DNA of 64,000 nt from Chloroflexi bacterium RBG_13_51_36 (GTDB lineage: Bacteria > Chloroflexota > Dehalococcoidia > GIF9 > AB-539-J10). Position 1 is the stretch's first letter; each line of letters begins with the position of its first letter. The DNA is taken from contig MGMS01000010.1 in NCBI GenBank assembly GCA_001796515.1, positions 82,209 through 146,208 of the forward strand, given 5' to 3'. Below are positions 1-9,746 of the stretch, one piece after another. The translations under genes were made by a program, and so were the position numbers. The notes beneath the pieces are model-generated. The model was given only the letters and a program-made list of their open reading frames with translations. It did no database searches and was not told where the DNA came from.

Positions 1-1070
1 ATCCAGGGGGCCCGGGCGACAGCTTCCCCTATGCTGCCCCGGGGTACTTCCTTGCCATTTTTGTCCAGGACTTTAAGCTCAGCCAGGGGCTTCCCTGCCG
101 TACCCAATTTGCGGTCGCGAACAGCACCTATAGTGACGATTATTAACTCCGTGAGTCCGTATATCTCGCACGCAGTCAAGTGAAACTTCTTCTCAAGCGC
201 CTCCAGGAAAAAGGCTGAAGATTTTGCCCCGGCACAAAGCACCTTCCTTAACGAACTAAGGTCATAGCTCTTCATCGTCTCTTCGTCTATCATAGCCATA
301 GCATTAAAGCTAGCCGGGACGCCGATAAGCATTGTTGCCTTTTCCCTCTGTATAGTCTCCAGGATATTCTTGGAACTGAAATGGGGGAGGATTGCTATAG
401 TGGCTCCCCTCTTGAGAGGCATAAGAACAACCAACCCGAATCCCAGGAGGTAGTTAAATGGGAGCAGCCCCAAGACAACATCGTTTCTCTCCAGTGCAAA
501 TTTCTCCACCACGATGGGCAGAATCGACAGGAATGACGAGTGAGTATGCACCACGCCCTTGTTCTTGCCCAGCACGCCCAGGGTGTAGAAAAGTATGGCT
601 TCATCTTCGCCCTTTATATCGATAGAGGGCGATGCAGCAGAGCTGCTGACCAGCATCTCATTGTAAGGCGCCGTGCCGACCTCAAGGACCTGTTTAAACA
701 GGGGGACATTGGGCAAGACTGAAGACAGCAGGGGGGAGAATCTTTCCTCCGTAATCAGGATTTTGGAATCGGATTCACGGAGTTGAGGCTCGAGTTCGGG
801 TGCCTTAGCTCCGGCATCGAAGAGCACAGCCGCAGCCCCGGCCTTGAGCACCCCGAAGCAGTTGATGACCCACTCGGGGGTACGGGACATCAGAATGCCC
901 ACATGGTCGCCCTTCTTTGTACCCAGACTGATAAGGGCGTTGGCTATCCTGTTGGAAGTTTCATCCAATTCGCGGTAGCTGACTTTGCGAGGGCCAAGGA
1001 CGATTGCAGTTTGCTGTGGCACCTCGCTGGCAGTTTCTTCTAGCATGAGTTTGAGATTCATTGTCTTCAT
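1..1070 (-). CDS. AMP-dependent acyl-CoA synthetase/ligase, N-terminal part (runs off the window edge)
   Basis: Minus strand reads MKTMNLKLMLEETASEVPQQTAIVLGPRKVSYRELDETSNRIANALISLGTKKGDHVGILMSRTPEWVINCFGVLKAGAAAVLFDAGAK, the typical N-terminus of the AMP-binding family. Missing from the ORF track because no stop lies within the window. Confidence 0.85.
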   Translation of the reverse strand, partial: MKTMNLKLMLEETASEVPQQTAIVLGPRKVSYRELDETSNRIANALISLGTKKGDHVGILMSRTPEWVINCFGVLKAGAAAVLFDAGAKAPELEPQLRESDSKILITEERFSPLLSSVLPNVPLFKQVLEVGTAPYNEMLVSSSAASPSIDIKGEDEAILFYTLGVLGKNKGVVHTHSSFLSILPIVVEKFALERNDVVLGLLPFNYLLGFGLVVLMPLKRGATIAILPHFSSKNILETIQREKATMLIGVPASFNAMAMIDEETMKSYDLSSLRKVLCAGAKSSAFFLEALEKKFHLTACEIYGLTELIIVTIGAVRDRKLGTAGKPLAELKVLDKNGKEVPRGSIGEAVARAPW

Positions 1071-1139
1071 AATCTCCCCGGATTTCACGAATTTTGACTA
1101 GGATTATGAGCTAGTTGCCCATTTTCTGTCAATGCAATT

Positions 1140-1180
1140 GGGAGGCCATGCCAGTCAGGCCGATTCTATGGCTACGGAAG
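1140..1180 (+). repeat. Intergenic hairpin repeat, copy 1 (degenerate)
   Basis: GGGAGGCCATGCCAGTCAGGCCGATTCTATGGC resembles the consensus CCAGGGACACCATACCAATTAGGCCTACTACAAATCAGG; GCCAT(1145-1149)/ATGGC(1168-1172) can pair. Confidence 0.45.
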
Positions 1181-1266
1181 GTGATTTTTGAAAACTGGGG
1201 TGATTGCTTTATACTATTCCATGCTTGATGGGGTGATGACAGTATAGTGGCTCGGGCAGGTTTACC

Positions 1267-3654
1267 TTGGGCGACAGGGATCTAGAACTGCTGGAATTTC
1301 ACAAGATAAGGGAGATACTTGCCGGCTTTACTTCGTTTTCCGCCAGTCGAGACCTTGCCCTTGCCCTCGTTCCCCTAACAGATGAAGAGGAAGTCCGCCT
1401 GCGGCTCAAGCAGTCGACTGAGGCGCGCAGGTTGCTGTCGCTCAGTCCCGATACCCATGTCGGCGAAGTCACTGACATACGGGAAATGGTGAAGATGGCG
1501 GCACTGGGCAAGGTTCTGGACCCTAAGTCCCTGCTGGAAATTCAGAAGACACTGAACGCTGCCCACCGACTAAAAAGTCACCTGATAGGCCTATCGCATG
1601 AACTGCCGTTGTTAAGTGGTCTGGCGCGAGGCATCGTGGTACTGGCCCAGCTCGTGAAGGATATCGATGGTTGCTTGAGTCCGACCGGCGATCTGTTGGA
1701 CACGGCCTCACCTAAGCTGGCATCGGTGAGACATCGAATGCGAGTGGTACGCCAGGAGGTGCTCACTCATCTGCAAGCTATAATCGCCTCGCCCCGAGGA
1801 CGGAAAATAGTCCAGGAACCGATTATTACCGAGCGGGAAGGACGGTATGTGATTCCCGTAAAGGTAGAATCTCGCCGGCAGATAAAGGGCATTGTCCATG
1901 ATGTTTCCAATACCGAGGCCACTGTGTTTATCGAGCCCTGGACAACTACGGACACACAGAATGAGCTCCGCGAACTGGTTGCCGAAGAGAAGCAGGAAAT
2001 AGAAAGAATCCTGAGAACACTCAGTGCCGAAGTCGGAGCGTTCCAGAACGAAATTTTCCAGAATATTGAGTTGGTTGCTGAGATTGACCTGGCACTTACC
2101 AAGGCCAGATATGCCAGGGAAGCCAAAGCCACCGAGCCTATTATCGTGGCTGCTGCTAGAAGTGCCAGTGCAGAGGGCAATGAACCGGGTGGAGTGCTCA
2201 GGCTCGTAGAGGCCAGACATCCATTGCTCAAAAAGAAGGCAGTGCCGTTGTCAATTGAGATTGGCCGGCATTTCTCCGCTCTGGTCATTACCGGGCCCAA
2301 TACCGGCGGCAAGACGGTCGCCCTCAAGACGATAGGGCTGCTCAGCCTGATGGCGCAGGCCGGCCTGCCCATTCCGGCTCAGGCAGAAAGCCGCATCCCC
2401 GTTTTTGACGGCGTGTATGCCGACATCGGTGATGAACAGAGCATTGAGCAGACGCTTTCCACTTTCAGCTGGCACATGGGGAACATCGTGCACATCATCA
2501 ACAACGCTACAGCAAAGAGCTTGGTGCTGTTAGATGAATTGGGTACCAATACTGACCCGGGCGAAGGTTCGGCTCTCGGCCGAGCTATATTGCTCCATTT
2601 TTTGTCACAGGGGACGATGACCGTGGCGACCAGTCACTACACTGAACTGAAGGCGCTGGCTCATGCTACCGACGGCATGCAGAACGCGGCCCTGGATGTG
2701 GACCCCGTTTCCCTGGCGCCGACCTATCACCTGACCGTGGGTATCCCGGGTGGCAGCAATGCTCTGGCTACGGCGTCTCGTCTGGGACTGCCCGCGGACA
2801 TTGTCGCCCAGGCGCGGGACATGCTTTCCCAAAGCGCCCAGGAGATTGAGTCTCTGCTCACCCATCTGGTGACGGAACAGAAGAATGTCGAGTCCCTGCG
2901 CAACGACCTGGAAAAAGAACTGAATGAAGCGGAACGGACCAGTACAGACCTGAAAAACAGACTGCGTCAGTTAGAAGAAGAAAGACGAAGAATCATCAAG
3001 CAAACGCGTGACCAGATAGTCCATGAGGCCGCCGAGCTACAGACGAAAATTCGTGAGACAGCAGCGGAATTGCGCAAGGAAAAGTCGCGGGAAAGAATCG
3101 AGCAGGCAAAAAAGACACTGGCCGAGGCACAGGAGCAGTTGAATGTCGGAGTATGGCAGGCCGGACCGGAGGTTGAGACAGATGAAACAGAAACCCAGCC
3201 AGGCCCAATCACCATCGGTGACACCGTCTGGCTGAAAGAGGCTGGCGTGCCGGCAACTCTACTTTCGGTGTTTGAGGAACGCGGGCTGGCCGAAGTCCAG
3301 GCGGGCAAAGTGAAGATGACCCTCAGGCTGGACGGTGTGGAGAAGAGAACGTCACCAGCGGGTGAGGTGAAGACGGGGGGCGCCCTGATAAGGAGGGAGA
3401 TGCGTAAGCCCAGGGTCTGTCTCGAGCTTGACCTGCGAGGAAAGAGGGCTGAGGAGGTCGAGCCATTGCTGGACGGCTATCTTAACGAAGCGTCTTTGAG
3501 TGGCTTGAGCAGGGTTCGCATCATTCATGGTTTCGGGACGGGCACCGTGCGCCAGATCGTCAGGGAGGTTCTGGCGTCTCATCCGTTGGTCACATCTTTC
3601 CAGCCCGGGGAGCAGGGCGAAGGCGGTGACGGCGTTACCATGGTCAGCATGTAG
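1267..3654 (+). CDS. mutS2: Endonuclease MutS2 / ribosome-collision ATPase with C-terminal Smr domain
   Basis: Walker A GPNTGGKTVALKTIGL, MutS ATPase motifs (LDELGTNTDPGEGSALGRAIL), coiled coil, KOW-like segment, Smr motifs LDLRG and HGFGTG. TTG start. Confidence 0.95.
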   Translation: MGDRDLELLEFHKIREILAGFTSFSASRDLALALVPLTDEEEVRLRLKQSTEARRLLSLSPDTHVGEVTDIREMVKMAALGKVLDPKSLLEIQKTLNAAHRLKSHLIGLSHELPLLSGLARGIVVLAQLVKDIDGCLSPTGDLLDTASPKLASVRHRMRVVRQEVLTHLQAIIASPRGRKIVQEPIITEREGRYVIPVKVESRRQIKGIVHDVSNTEATVFIEPWTTTDTQNELRELVAEEKQEIERILRTLSAEVGAFQNEIFQNIELVAEIDLALTKARYAREAKATEPIIVAAARSASAEGNEPGGVLRLVEARHPLLKKKAVPLSIEIGRHFSALVITGPNTGGKTVALKTIGLLSLMAQAGLPIPAQAESRIPVFDGVYADIGDEQSIEQTLSTFSWHMGNIVHIINNATAKSLVLLDELGTNTDPGEGSALGRAILLHFLSQGTMTVATSHYTELKALAHATDGMQNAALDVDPVSLAPTYHLTVGIPGGSNALATASRLGLPADIVAQARDMLSQSAQEIESLLTHLVTEQKNVESLRNDLEKELNEAERTSTDLKNRLRQLEEERRRIIKQTRDQIVHEAAELQTKIRETAAELRKEKSRERIEQAKKTLAEAQEQLNVGVWQAGPEVETDETETQPGPITIGDTVWLKEAGVPATLLSVFEERGLAEVQAGKVKMTLRLDGVEKRTSPAGEVKTGGALIRREMRKPRVCLELDLRGKRAEEVEPLLDGYLNEASLSGLSRVRIIHGFGTGTVRQIVREVLASHPLVTSFQPGEQGEGGDGVTMVSM

Positions 3655-3688
3655 CCGGATTATTTTGCCAGGCCGGGTGATCTTTATT

Positions 3689-4441
3689 ATGTTTATGTCA
3701 AAAAGATTCTATCTCGACAGAGCAAACGCAATCAGCTTTCTGGGCGAGATGGCTTCGGCTGAAAAGAAAGCAATATCGTTATATGTCCCACAAGGGACGA
3801 CTCAAAACAGGGTTGAGAGTCTGCTGGGGAAGATGTCTCTGGCAAATGCCGTAGCGCCAGACGTGGCTGAGGTTATAGCCAATTCGAGAATGGGAGCGGC
3901 GTTTTTCTGGAGCCCGACACAAACGTATCTAGTCTTGCCCCCGTTCCCAATATCAGAAGAATATATCACCGACGGCCACGATGTTGGGCCGCTGCATTCC
4001 CTTCTCGGCCGTGACTATCTTATTGCTCTTGTTCTTGTCCGGCTGGGAGCCTACAGCGTTGGCGTCTGCCGGGGCACGGAGCTCATAGATAGTAAAACGG
4101 GCACAGGTCTGGTGCACGCCCGCCACAAGAAGGGCGGCTCTTCGCAGGCGCGATTTGCCCGACATCGTGAAAAGCAAATAGAGACATTTCTGACCCGGGT
4201 TTGCGGTCATGTGCGTGAACATATCGAGCCCCATGCCCGGGCGCTCGACTATCTGGTCTACGGTGGAGCCAGGACTACCATACTGTCACTGCGCAGGCGG
4301 TGCCCGTTTCTGAATCAATTTGACGACCGTGTTCTGCGGATGCTGCTGGATATACCGGAGCCACGCCAGGTGGTACTGGAAAAAGCTGTTGGCACAGTTT
4401 GGTCCACCGATATTATCGAATGGTGTGGGGAGGACTCTTAA
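3689..4441 (+). CDS. VLRF1 (Vms1-like/eRF1-fold) peptidyl-tRNA release factor family protein
   Basis: 250 aa; Gln-containing catalytic-loop motif GTGLVHARHKKGGSSQARFARHREKQ resembling Vms1/acVLRF1 GGSQ-type loops. Start chosen at the internal ATG rather than ORF start 3527, which overlaps mutS2. Confidence 0.75.
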   Translation: MFMSKRFYLDRANAISFLGEMASAEKKAISLYVPQGTTQNRVESLLGKMSLANAVAPDVAEVIANSRMGAAFFWSPTQTYLVLPPFPISEEYITDGHDVGPLHSLLGRDYLIALVLVRLGAYSVGVCRGTELIDSKTGTGLVHARHKKGGSSQARFARHREKQIETFLTRVCGHVREHIEPHARALDYLVYGGARTTILSLRRRCPFLNQFDDRVLRMLLDIPEPRQVVLEKAVGTVWSTDIIEWCGEDS

Positions 4442-4445
4442 CGAA

Positions 4446-4500
4446 TTCCAGGGAGACTGTACCAATAAGGCCTACTATAAATCGGGTATGATGTCTCCGA
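4446..4500 (+). repeat. Intergenic hairpin repeat, copy 2
   Basis: CCAGGGAGACTGTACCAATAAGGCCTACTATAAATCGGGTATGATGTCTCC; GGAGAC(4452-4457)/GTCTCC(4493-4498) and TACC(4460-4463)/GGTA(4485-4488) pair. Confidence 0.7.
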
Positions 4501-4515
4501 AATGTGAGAGTGATC

Positions 4516-5199
4516 ATGTCTCTGACAAGATTAATTAAGGATGTGCTGAGGAAACCTGAGTCAATCCCAACCCCGGGTGCCATATTCTACAACGCGACAG
4601 TGTCAAAAGTTCTGCGCAAGCCTGAAGCAAAGATAGCTAATGACATTGTGACGAAGATGGGAAAAGGGACCATCGTTGATTTAGGTTCGGGAACGGGCTA
4701 TTTGTCAATAGAGATTGCCAAAAAGGCGCCCAGCCTGCGTGTCTATGGAATGGATCTCAGCAGGCAAATGGTCAAGATTGCCAGACGCCATGCCAGGGGC
4801 GTTGATAATGCTCAATTTGTGTTTGGCGATGCGGCTAGGCTCCCTTTCAAGGATAATTCAATAGACCTTGTGGTCAGTACGGGCGCTTCGCATCATTGGA
4901 GGACACCGCGCCTGGTGTTTGACGAATGCCATCGTGTTCTCAGAATTGACGGCGAAGCGTGGATATACGATGGATGTCCCGAGGTTTTCCACACCCCGGC
5001 TGATAGAAGAAAACTGCACAAAGAATATGGGTTTCTGATCGGCCGACTTGGATACAGAGTCTCTACACTGCATGGCTTCAGCAGGGAAGAATACCAGACC
5101 GTAATCAGGGATATGCTGGAGCAGACGGCATTCAGAGGCAACTACCAGATGGCCCTCACGGATATTTGGATGAAGATTACGCTCAAGAAACGCATGTGA
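4516..5199 (+). CDS. Class I SAM-dependent methyltransferase
   Basis: Motif I VDLGSGTGYLSIEIAKK, then YGMDLSRQMVKIARRHA and FGDAARLPFKDNSIDLVVSTGASHHW. Confidence 0.85.
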   Translation: MSLTRLIKDVLRKPESIPTPGAIFYNATVSKVLRKPEAKIANDIVTKMGKGTIVDLGSGTGYLSIEIAKKAPSLRVYGMDLSRQMVKIARRHARGVDNAQFVFGDAARLPFKDNSIDLVVSTGASHHWRTPRLVFDECHRVLRIDGEAWIYDGCPEVFHTPADRRKLHKEYGFLIGRLGYRVSTLHGFSREEYQTVIRDMLEQTAFRGNYQMALTDIWMKITLKKRM

Positions 5200-5210
5200 G
5201 CGCTACGTTA

Positions 5211-5268
5211 GTCCCAGGGACACCATACTAATTAGGCTCATTACAAATCAGGCAGTATATTTCTGGGG
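5211..5268 (+). repeat. Intergenic hairpin repeat, copy 3
   Basis: CCCAGGGACACCATACTAATTAGGCTCATTACAAATCAGGCAGTATATTTCTGGGG; CCCAG(5213-5217)/CTGGG(5263-5267) and ATACT(5225-5229)/AGTAT(5254-5258) pair. Confidence 0.7.
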
Positions 5269-5461
5269 AATAACGAGTAAACCTCACGGAGCTCTGGCAA
5301 TCGAGCATAGTAAACCCACACTATGTCAAACAGTTTCGCATTTCCTGCAGTGGCAACGATGTGGACATAGCTCATGATTGGCGCGCTGGGCCTATCACCT
5401 TGGTCGACTTGGCGCATATCAGCTATAATTGGGCTATGCTCGGTAGACGGAGAGAATTGGC

Positions 5462-6355
5462 ATGACAAAAGTGGCATTGGTAAGGACCGTAGATAGGAGT
5501 AAAGGTGTCGGGCAAGCGATAGACCTTCTTGGCGTGAAATCTTTTCGCGGCAGAAGTGTGGTTCTGAAACCCAATTTCAACACAGCTGACCCGGCACCAG
5601 GTTCGACGCATAACGACACGCTACGCTCTCTGATTCTGTCGCTTCAACAGATGGGGGCGAAGCAAATCACCCTGGCTGAGCGAAGCGGACCCGGGAATAG
5701 CACCCGGAAGGTTATGGAGAAGAAGGGGATTTTCAGGCTAGCTCAAGAGTTGGCCTTCGATATCGTTAATCTGGAAGAGACAGGTCCCGAAGGCTGGAGC
5801 AAGATAGAGCCTGGAGAGAGTCATTGGAGCCAGGGTTTTCATTTTCCGAGGGTCTATCTCGAGGCGGAGTCGATTGTCCAGACATGCTGTCTTAAGACAC
5901 ATGCCTACGGCGGCCATTTCACACTCTCTTTGAAGAACTCGGTGGGACTTGTCCCATTGAGAGGCTACACTTATATGAATGAACTTCACTCATCACGATA
6001 CCAGCGGCAAATGATCGCTGAGATAAATACAGCCTATTCACCCGACTTAGTGATTTTGGACGGGGTGCAGGCTTTTGTTGACGGCGGCCCCGATCAAGGC
6101 ACGAAAGTAGAGGCCAAGGTAATGCTGGCTGGCACGGACCGAGTGGCCGTCGATGCTGTGGCGGTAGCAATTCTTCGTCTGTTGGGGACGACACCAGAGG
6201 TCAGCCGAGGGCCTATCTTTGAACAAGAGCAAATTGCGCGGGCCGCTGAACTGGGGCTGGGCGTATCCTCGGCAAGGGATATTCAGCTTATCACCGGAGA
6301 TGACGAGAGCGAGGCTTTTGCCGTCCAGGTCAGGGATATTCTGGCCCGTGGCTAA
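5462..6355 (+). CDS. DUF362 domain-containing protein
   Basis: GRSVVLKPNFNTADPAPGSTHNDTLRSLI, CCLKTHAYGGHFTLSLKNSVGLVP, VILDGVQAFVDGGPDQGT, matching DUF362 layout. Confidence 0.8.
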   Translation: MTKVALVRTVDRSKGVGQAIDLLGVKSFRGRSVVLKPNFNTADPAPGSTHNDTLRSLILSLQQMGAKQITLAERSGPGNSTRKVMEKKGIFRLAQELAFDIVNLEETGPEGWSKIEPGESHWSQGFHFPRVYLEAESIVQTCCLKTHAYGGHFTLSLKNSVGLVPLRGYTYMNELHSSRYQRQMIAEINTAYSPDLVILDGVQAFVDGGPDQGTKVEAKVMLAGTDRVAVDAVAVAILRLLGTTPEVSRGPIFEQEQIARAAELGLGVSSARDIQLITGDDESEAFAVQVRDILARG

Positions 6356-6451
6356 CCAGCCCGGAATCGACAGATCTTGCTGCTCTGTGCTGCAGTCCAG
6401 CAACTTGCATCGTCATTTTCGCCGGACTATATGGTATAATCAACTTCTAGC

Positions 6452-6796
6452 TTGAAAAAGAGCGTGGATCCCAAATTACTGGCATTATACTTTGTGATCG
6501 GTGGATTGGTGGTCATGATCGTGACCTATTTTGGGAGCCAGGGAAAAAGTGAGCTTGCTGTTTTCGTTGCTTTCTTGCCTGCAACCACCCTGATAACTGT
6601 GTGCACCATATATTTCGCTGGCGGGACAGGCGCGGCCGTCTCTTATGCGAAGAGCATGCTGATACTGCTGCCTGCGTGGGTGCTTTATGCCGTTGGCTTG
6701 CTTCTTCTTCTGCCTCGTTTGGGCCTGGCGCTGTCGATTGTGGTGAGCGTTGCCGTGTACTTGGGAGCAGCGTTTCTGACCATGAAGCTGACATAG
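6452..6796 (+). CDS. Small integral membrane protein, unknown function
   Basis: 114 aa with several hydrophobic helices. Confidence 0.55.
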   Translation: MKKSVDPKLLALYFVIGGLVVMIVTYFGSQGKSELAVFVAFLPATTLITVCTIYFAGGTGAAVSYAKSMLILLPAWVLYAVGLLLLLPRLGLALSIVVSVAVYLGAAFLTMKLT

Positions 6797-6820
6797 CCAA
6801 CTGGTCGTCGCACCAAACCC

Positions 6821-6872
6821 CGAGAAACTCCACCAGCTTAGACCTACCATAAACCGACGCCATTTCCCCGCA
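6821..6872 (+). repeat. Intergenic repeat, copy 4 (weak match)
   Basis: CCACCAGCTTAGACCTACCATAAACC aligns to the core of the consensus; no convincing stem seen. Confidence 0.35.
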
Positions 6873-6978
6873 TCAGTGCAACCTTTTTGGATTCCCCGCG
6901 TTCTAGTAGTCATAAAGGAGACAATGAAGAAAGTCTGGCAAATCGGACCAATAATCTTCATTGTAGAAGGAGGACAAA

Positions 6979-7782
6979 ATGAGTAACAAGAAGTTGGCGG
7001 CAATCCTGGGAGGGTGTATTGCAGTTATTGTTGCACTGGTAGCCGTAGCTGCTTTCCCACCCGCATCCGGAGAGCCGATCGACGGGGAGCCGGACGATGG
7101 GAACATGGATAAGAATCCCGCATTTCACATTAGTGTGATACCTGAGACGCCTCAGGAGATAGACGGGGTTGATGTCTACAGATTGTCCATTCCCGGACAG
7201 CGCTTTGTATTCCTGGTGACAATCGCCGACGAAGCGCAAGAAAGCGAACTTCCCGTACATATGTCAGCGACGGCTCCCGGCGCGGAAGTGGTCATCTATT
7301 ACGAGGACATATTTGAGGGAGAGGTTGCCGAGTTAGTCGTCATACCAGCACCGGCAAGCATTGGAACAATCATAGAGGTAACTATCACGGGAACTCGAGG
7401 CACTGCGACTGACGAAAAGGTTGTTGGCTTCGAAGTGGCGGAAGGTGAAGATGACAGGCGGGAATATGCAGAAATGTTGCTGGATAAATTTGTTACCTGG
7501 CTGGCAAGTAATCATCCTGAACTTGGAATCACAGAGGACACGGAATGGGATGGCACTACCGTAAGTCCTGTCTGGCTGGTTGTGTCTCATTATCTCTTCT
7601 TCTCGGAGGAATGGGAGGTCCATTTGGAGTGGCATGTGATGATAGCCCCACACGACTGGGCAAGGATCGACCTCCGTCATCGTTTCGACGAGTTAGCACC
7701 GTCATATGCTTTTGAGATTTCCTCGGTGGACGCTGCCAACGACCCTGTACCTATGGAAGTGCCAGAGACAGTCTGGCGTTAA
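6979..7782 (+). CDS. Secreted or membrane-anchored protein, unknown function
   Basis: 267 aa; N-terminal hydrophobic signal/anchor (KLAAILGGCIAVIVALVAVAAF); RBS AGGAGG just upstream. Confidence 0.65.
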   Translation: MSNKKLAAILGGCIAVIVALVAVAAFPPASGEPIDGEPDDGNMDKNPAFHISVIPETPQEIDGVDVYRLSIPGQRFVFLVTIADEAQESELPVHMSATAPGAEVVIYYEDIFEGEVAELVVIPAPASIGTIIEVTITGTRGTATDEKVVGFEVAEGEDDRREYAEMLLDKFVTWLASNHPELGITEDTEWDGTTVSPVWLVVSHYLFFSEEWEVHLEWHVMIAPHDWARIDLRHRFDELAPSYAFEISSVDAANDPVPMEVPETVWR

Positions 7783-7812
7783 ACTGGATTAGCTTCTATC
7801 AGGGGGAAGGCA

Positions 7813-8859
7813 ATGGAGCTTACACGTTCGAGAACTGGACTTCTGGCAGGTATATCTCTGCTGGCGGTAGTGTTTACTGTGGCACTGACTTTCGCCACGC
7901 TGCAACTTCCGGTCGTGCTCGGCAACTGGCTGTCCAAGTACTTCCCTGACATTCATCCTGTAATAGAACCGGAGCGAGTAGCCGAGTTCATGACAGTTGC
8001 CCGCCCTATCGGTTATGCCTGCCTGGCAGTAATAGCTATCTTGATAGTGGCCGGTATTGTGACCGGCAAAAGGAAGCTGTCCATCTTGGGTTCCCTTGCC
8101 TTCTTCCTGCCCACCTTTGGCTATTTCTTTGCGTCCATGTTCTTCCTGGCCGGTCTGAGCATATTGAGAGTTCTGTTTATCCCCTTCTGGGATCCCAGCG
8201 CAAACCTCATGAACTTTGGAGATATCAGCTACCTGGCCTATATGGCCCTGGTGTACCCGTTCTGGCTTGGGGGCATAGATATCAGAGAGGTCGTAGCTTG
8301 GGTTGCCATAGGCATTGGTCTCTTCATATTCGTTCTGGGGACTATCGCATGGTTTTACGGGAAAGCACAGAAAAGAAAGACCGTCGATTTCTGGATATAC
8401 AGGCATTCGCGGCATCCCCAGTATCTGGGCTTCATCATATGGAGCTACGGGGTAATGTTGTTCGCCGCCCAGCAGATGGTCCCGATGGGCGGCTCAAATC
8501 CCGGGGCAAGTTTGCCCTGGCTGCTGACGTCGCTGGTCATAATCTGGATTGCCCTGGCTGAGGAGAACAAAATGCGAAGGGAAGACAACGCAGCCTATGT
8601 GCAGTATACAGCCCATGCTCCCTTCATGTTTCCCATTCCGAAATTCATCTCTACCGTAGCAACATTTCCCATGAAGCTTGTACTTAAGAAGAACCGGCCG
8701 GAAACGGGGAAGGAGTTCCTAGCGACGTTTGCGGTTTATGCCACTTTACTTATCTTGCTGTCTTCTCCTTTCGTTTTGCTGGACTTTCCTGCCGGCATCG
8801 GGTGGTCTGACTGGCCGGGGTTTGTTCCTGGTATTCCCGGACCTATAATGAACCTGTAA
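7813..8859 (+). CDS. Polytopic membrane protein with isoprenylcysteine/phospholipid methyltransferase-like (ICMT/PEMT) domain
   Basis: Motif RHSRHPQYLGFIIWSYGVML plus LAEENKMRREDNAAYVQYTAHAPFMFP. Confidence 0.7.
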   Translation: MELTRSRTGLLAGISLLAVVFTVALTFATLQLPVVLGNWLSKYFPDIHPVIEPERVAEFMTVARPIGYACLAVIAILIVAGIVTGKRKLSILGSLAFFLPTFGYFFASMFFLAGLSILRVLFIPFWDPSANLMNFGDISYLAYMALVYPFWLGGIDIREVVAWVAIGIGLFIFVLGTIAWFYGKAQKRKTVDFWIYRHSRHPQYLGFIIWSYGVMLFAAQQMVPMGGSNPGASLPWLLTSLVIIWIALAEENKMRREDNAAYVQYTAHAPFMFPIPKFISTVATFPMKLVLKKNRPETGKEFLATFAVYATLLILLSSPFVLLDFPAGIGWSDWPGFVPGIPGPIMNL

Positions 8860-8898
8860 GCGGCATTGTGCTCGTTATCTCGCACTCTTATTGATGCG

Positions 8899-9558
8899 TT
8901 AGAATCTGAAGATTAGCCTTAGGATTGCTAGCAGGATAGTGAGAGCGGTACCAGCAACATTGCCGACATCGGTAGTATCATCGATATCAGGAGTATGACC
9001 CACATCCATGGGAGTGGACAGGAATTCTCCAAGCCTTCTCAGCGTCCCAGTTGAGCGTCCGCTCTCGTGTGATTCTATCAACTGAGCGATGCGTTCTTTT
9101 AGTTTCTCATCTGGGGGGCTTTTCTTTGCGCGCATTAGTTCTTGACGGAATTGCTGATACTTCGTGAAGATGCCTCTGTTGAGCCAGATTCCGTGACATG
9201 ATGGGCAGCGCACTAAGACAATATCCCGAGGGAAATACTTGTCAGTAAATCGGGCCATTGCGCAATCGTCTCTGGGGCAAAATAGGGTGGAATTCTCAAT
9301 CGTAGAGGGTGTCCGTAGAATTCCGGTATCCAGTATCTCGATTTTCTCTGCCTCTCCTTGTTTTGCCCGAAATGGCTCTGCCTCGTCGAACCAGATACCC
9401 CCACACTTCTCACACTGATCAATGATTATCGGTCCACCGTAATGCCCCACTATTCTGACCTGGTGCGTTTGAGTCCTATCGTTGGGGCAGAGCATAGGTT
9501 CATTATATCGCACAGCATACGGAAAAACGCCAATTCCAGGGATACGGTTTGAATCCAA
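8899..9558 (-). CDS. Double zinc-ribbon (zf-TFIIB-like) protein with C-terminal hydrophobic segment
   Basis: Two ribbons: CPNDRTQTH..CEKCGGIWFDEAE and CPRDDCAMAR..CPSCHGIWLNRG. The true start may be the internal Met before LCPND. Confidence 0.7.
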   Translation of the reverse strand: MDSNRIPGIGVFPYAVRYNEPMLCPNDRTQTHQVRIVGHYGGPIIIDQCEKCGGIWFDEAEPFRAKQGEAEKIEILDTGILRTPSTIENSTLFCPRDDCAMARFTDKYFPRDIVLVRCPSCHGIWLNRGIFTKYQQFRQELMRAKKSPPDEKLKERIAQLIESHESGRSTGTLRRLGEFLSTPMDVGHTPDIDDTTDVGNVAGTALTILLAILRLIFRF

Positions 9559-9654
9559 TGGAACAACAACAAGAACAGTTTCTGGGGGAGTTCAGAGACA
9601 GATTGAGGCTGTATTAGAGGATTTAACAAAACACTGTTCTGTTGACGTTCGGTG

Positions 9655-9714
9655 AATTCCAGGAATATCATGCCAATTAGACCTACCATGAATCATGTGG
9701 TATCCCTTGGAATG
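9655..9714 (+). repeat. Intergenic hairpin repeat, copy 5
   Basis: ATTCCAGGAATATCATGCCAATTAGACCTACCATGAATCATGTGGTATCCCTTGGAAT; ATTCCA(9656-9661)/TGGAAT(9708-9713) and ATGCC(9670-9674)/GGTAT(9699-9703) pair with one G-U. Confidence 0.65.
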
Positions 9715-9746
9715 TCGATCGTCGACGATTGGCAGAGGTCCTTGGC

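Noticed and set aside
1708-2372. Long minus-strand ORFs (170 and 201 aa) inside mutS2
   Set aside because: Antisense to strongly conserved MutS2 coding sequence, with no recognisable domains.
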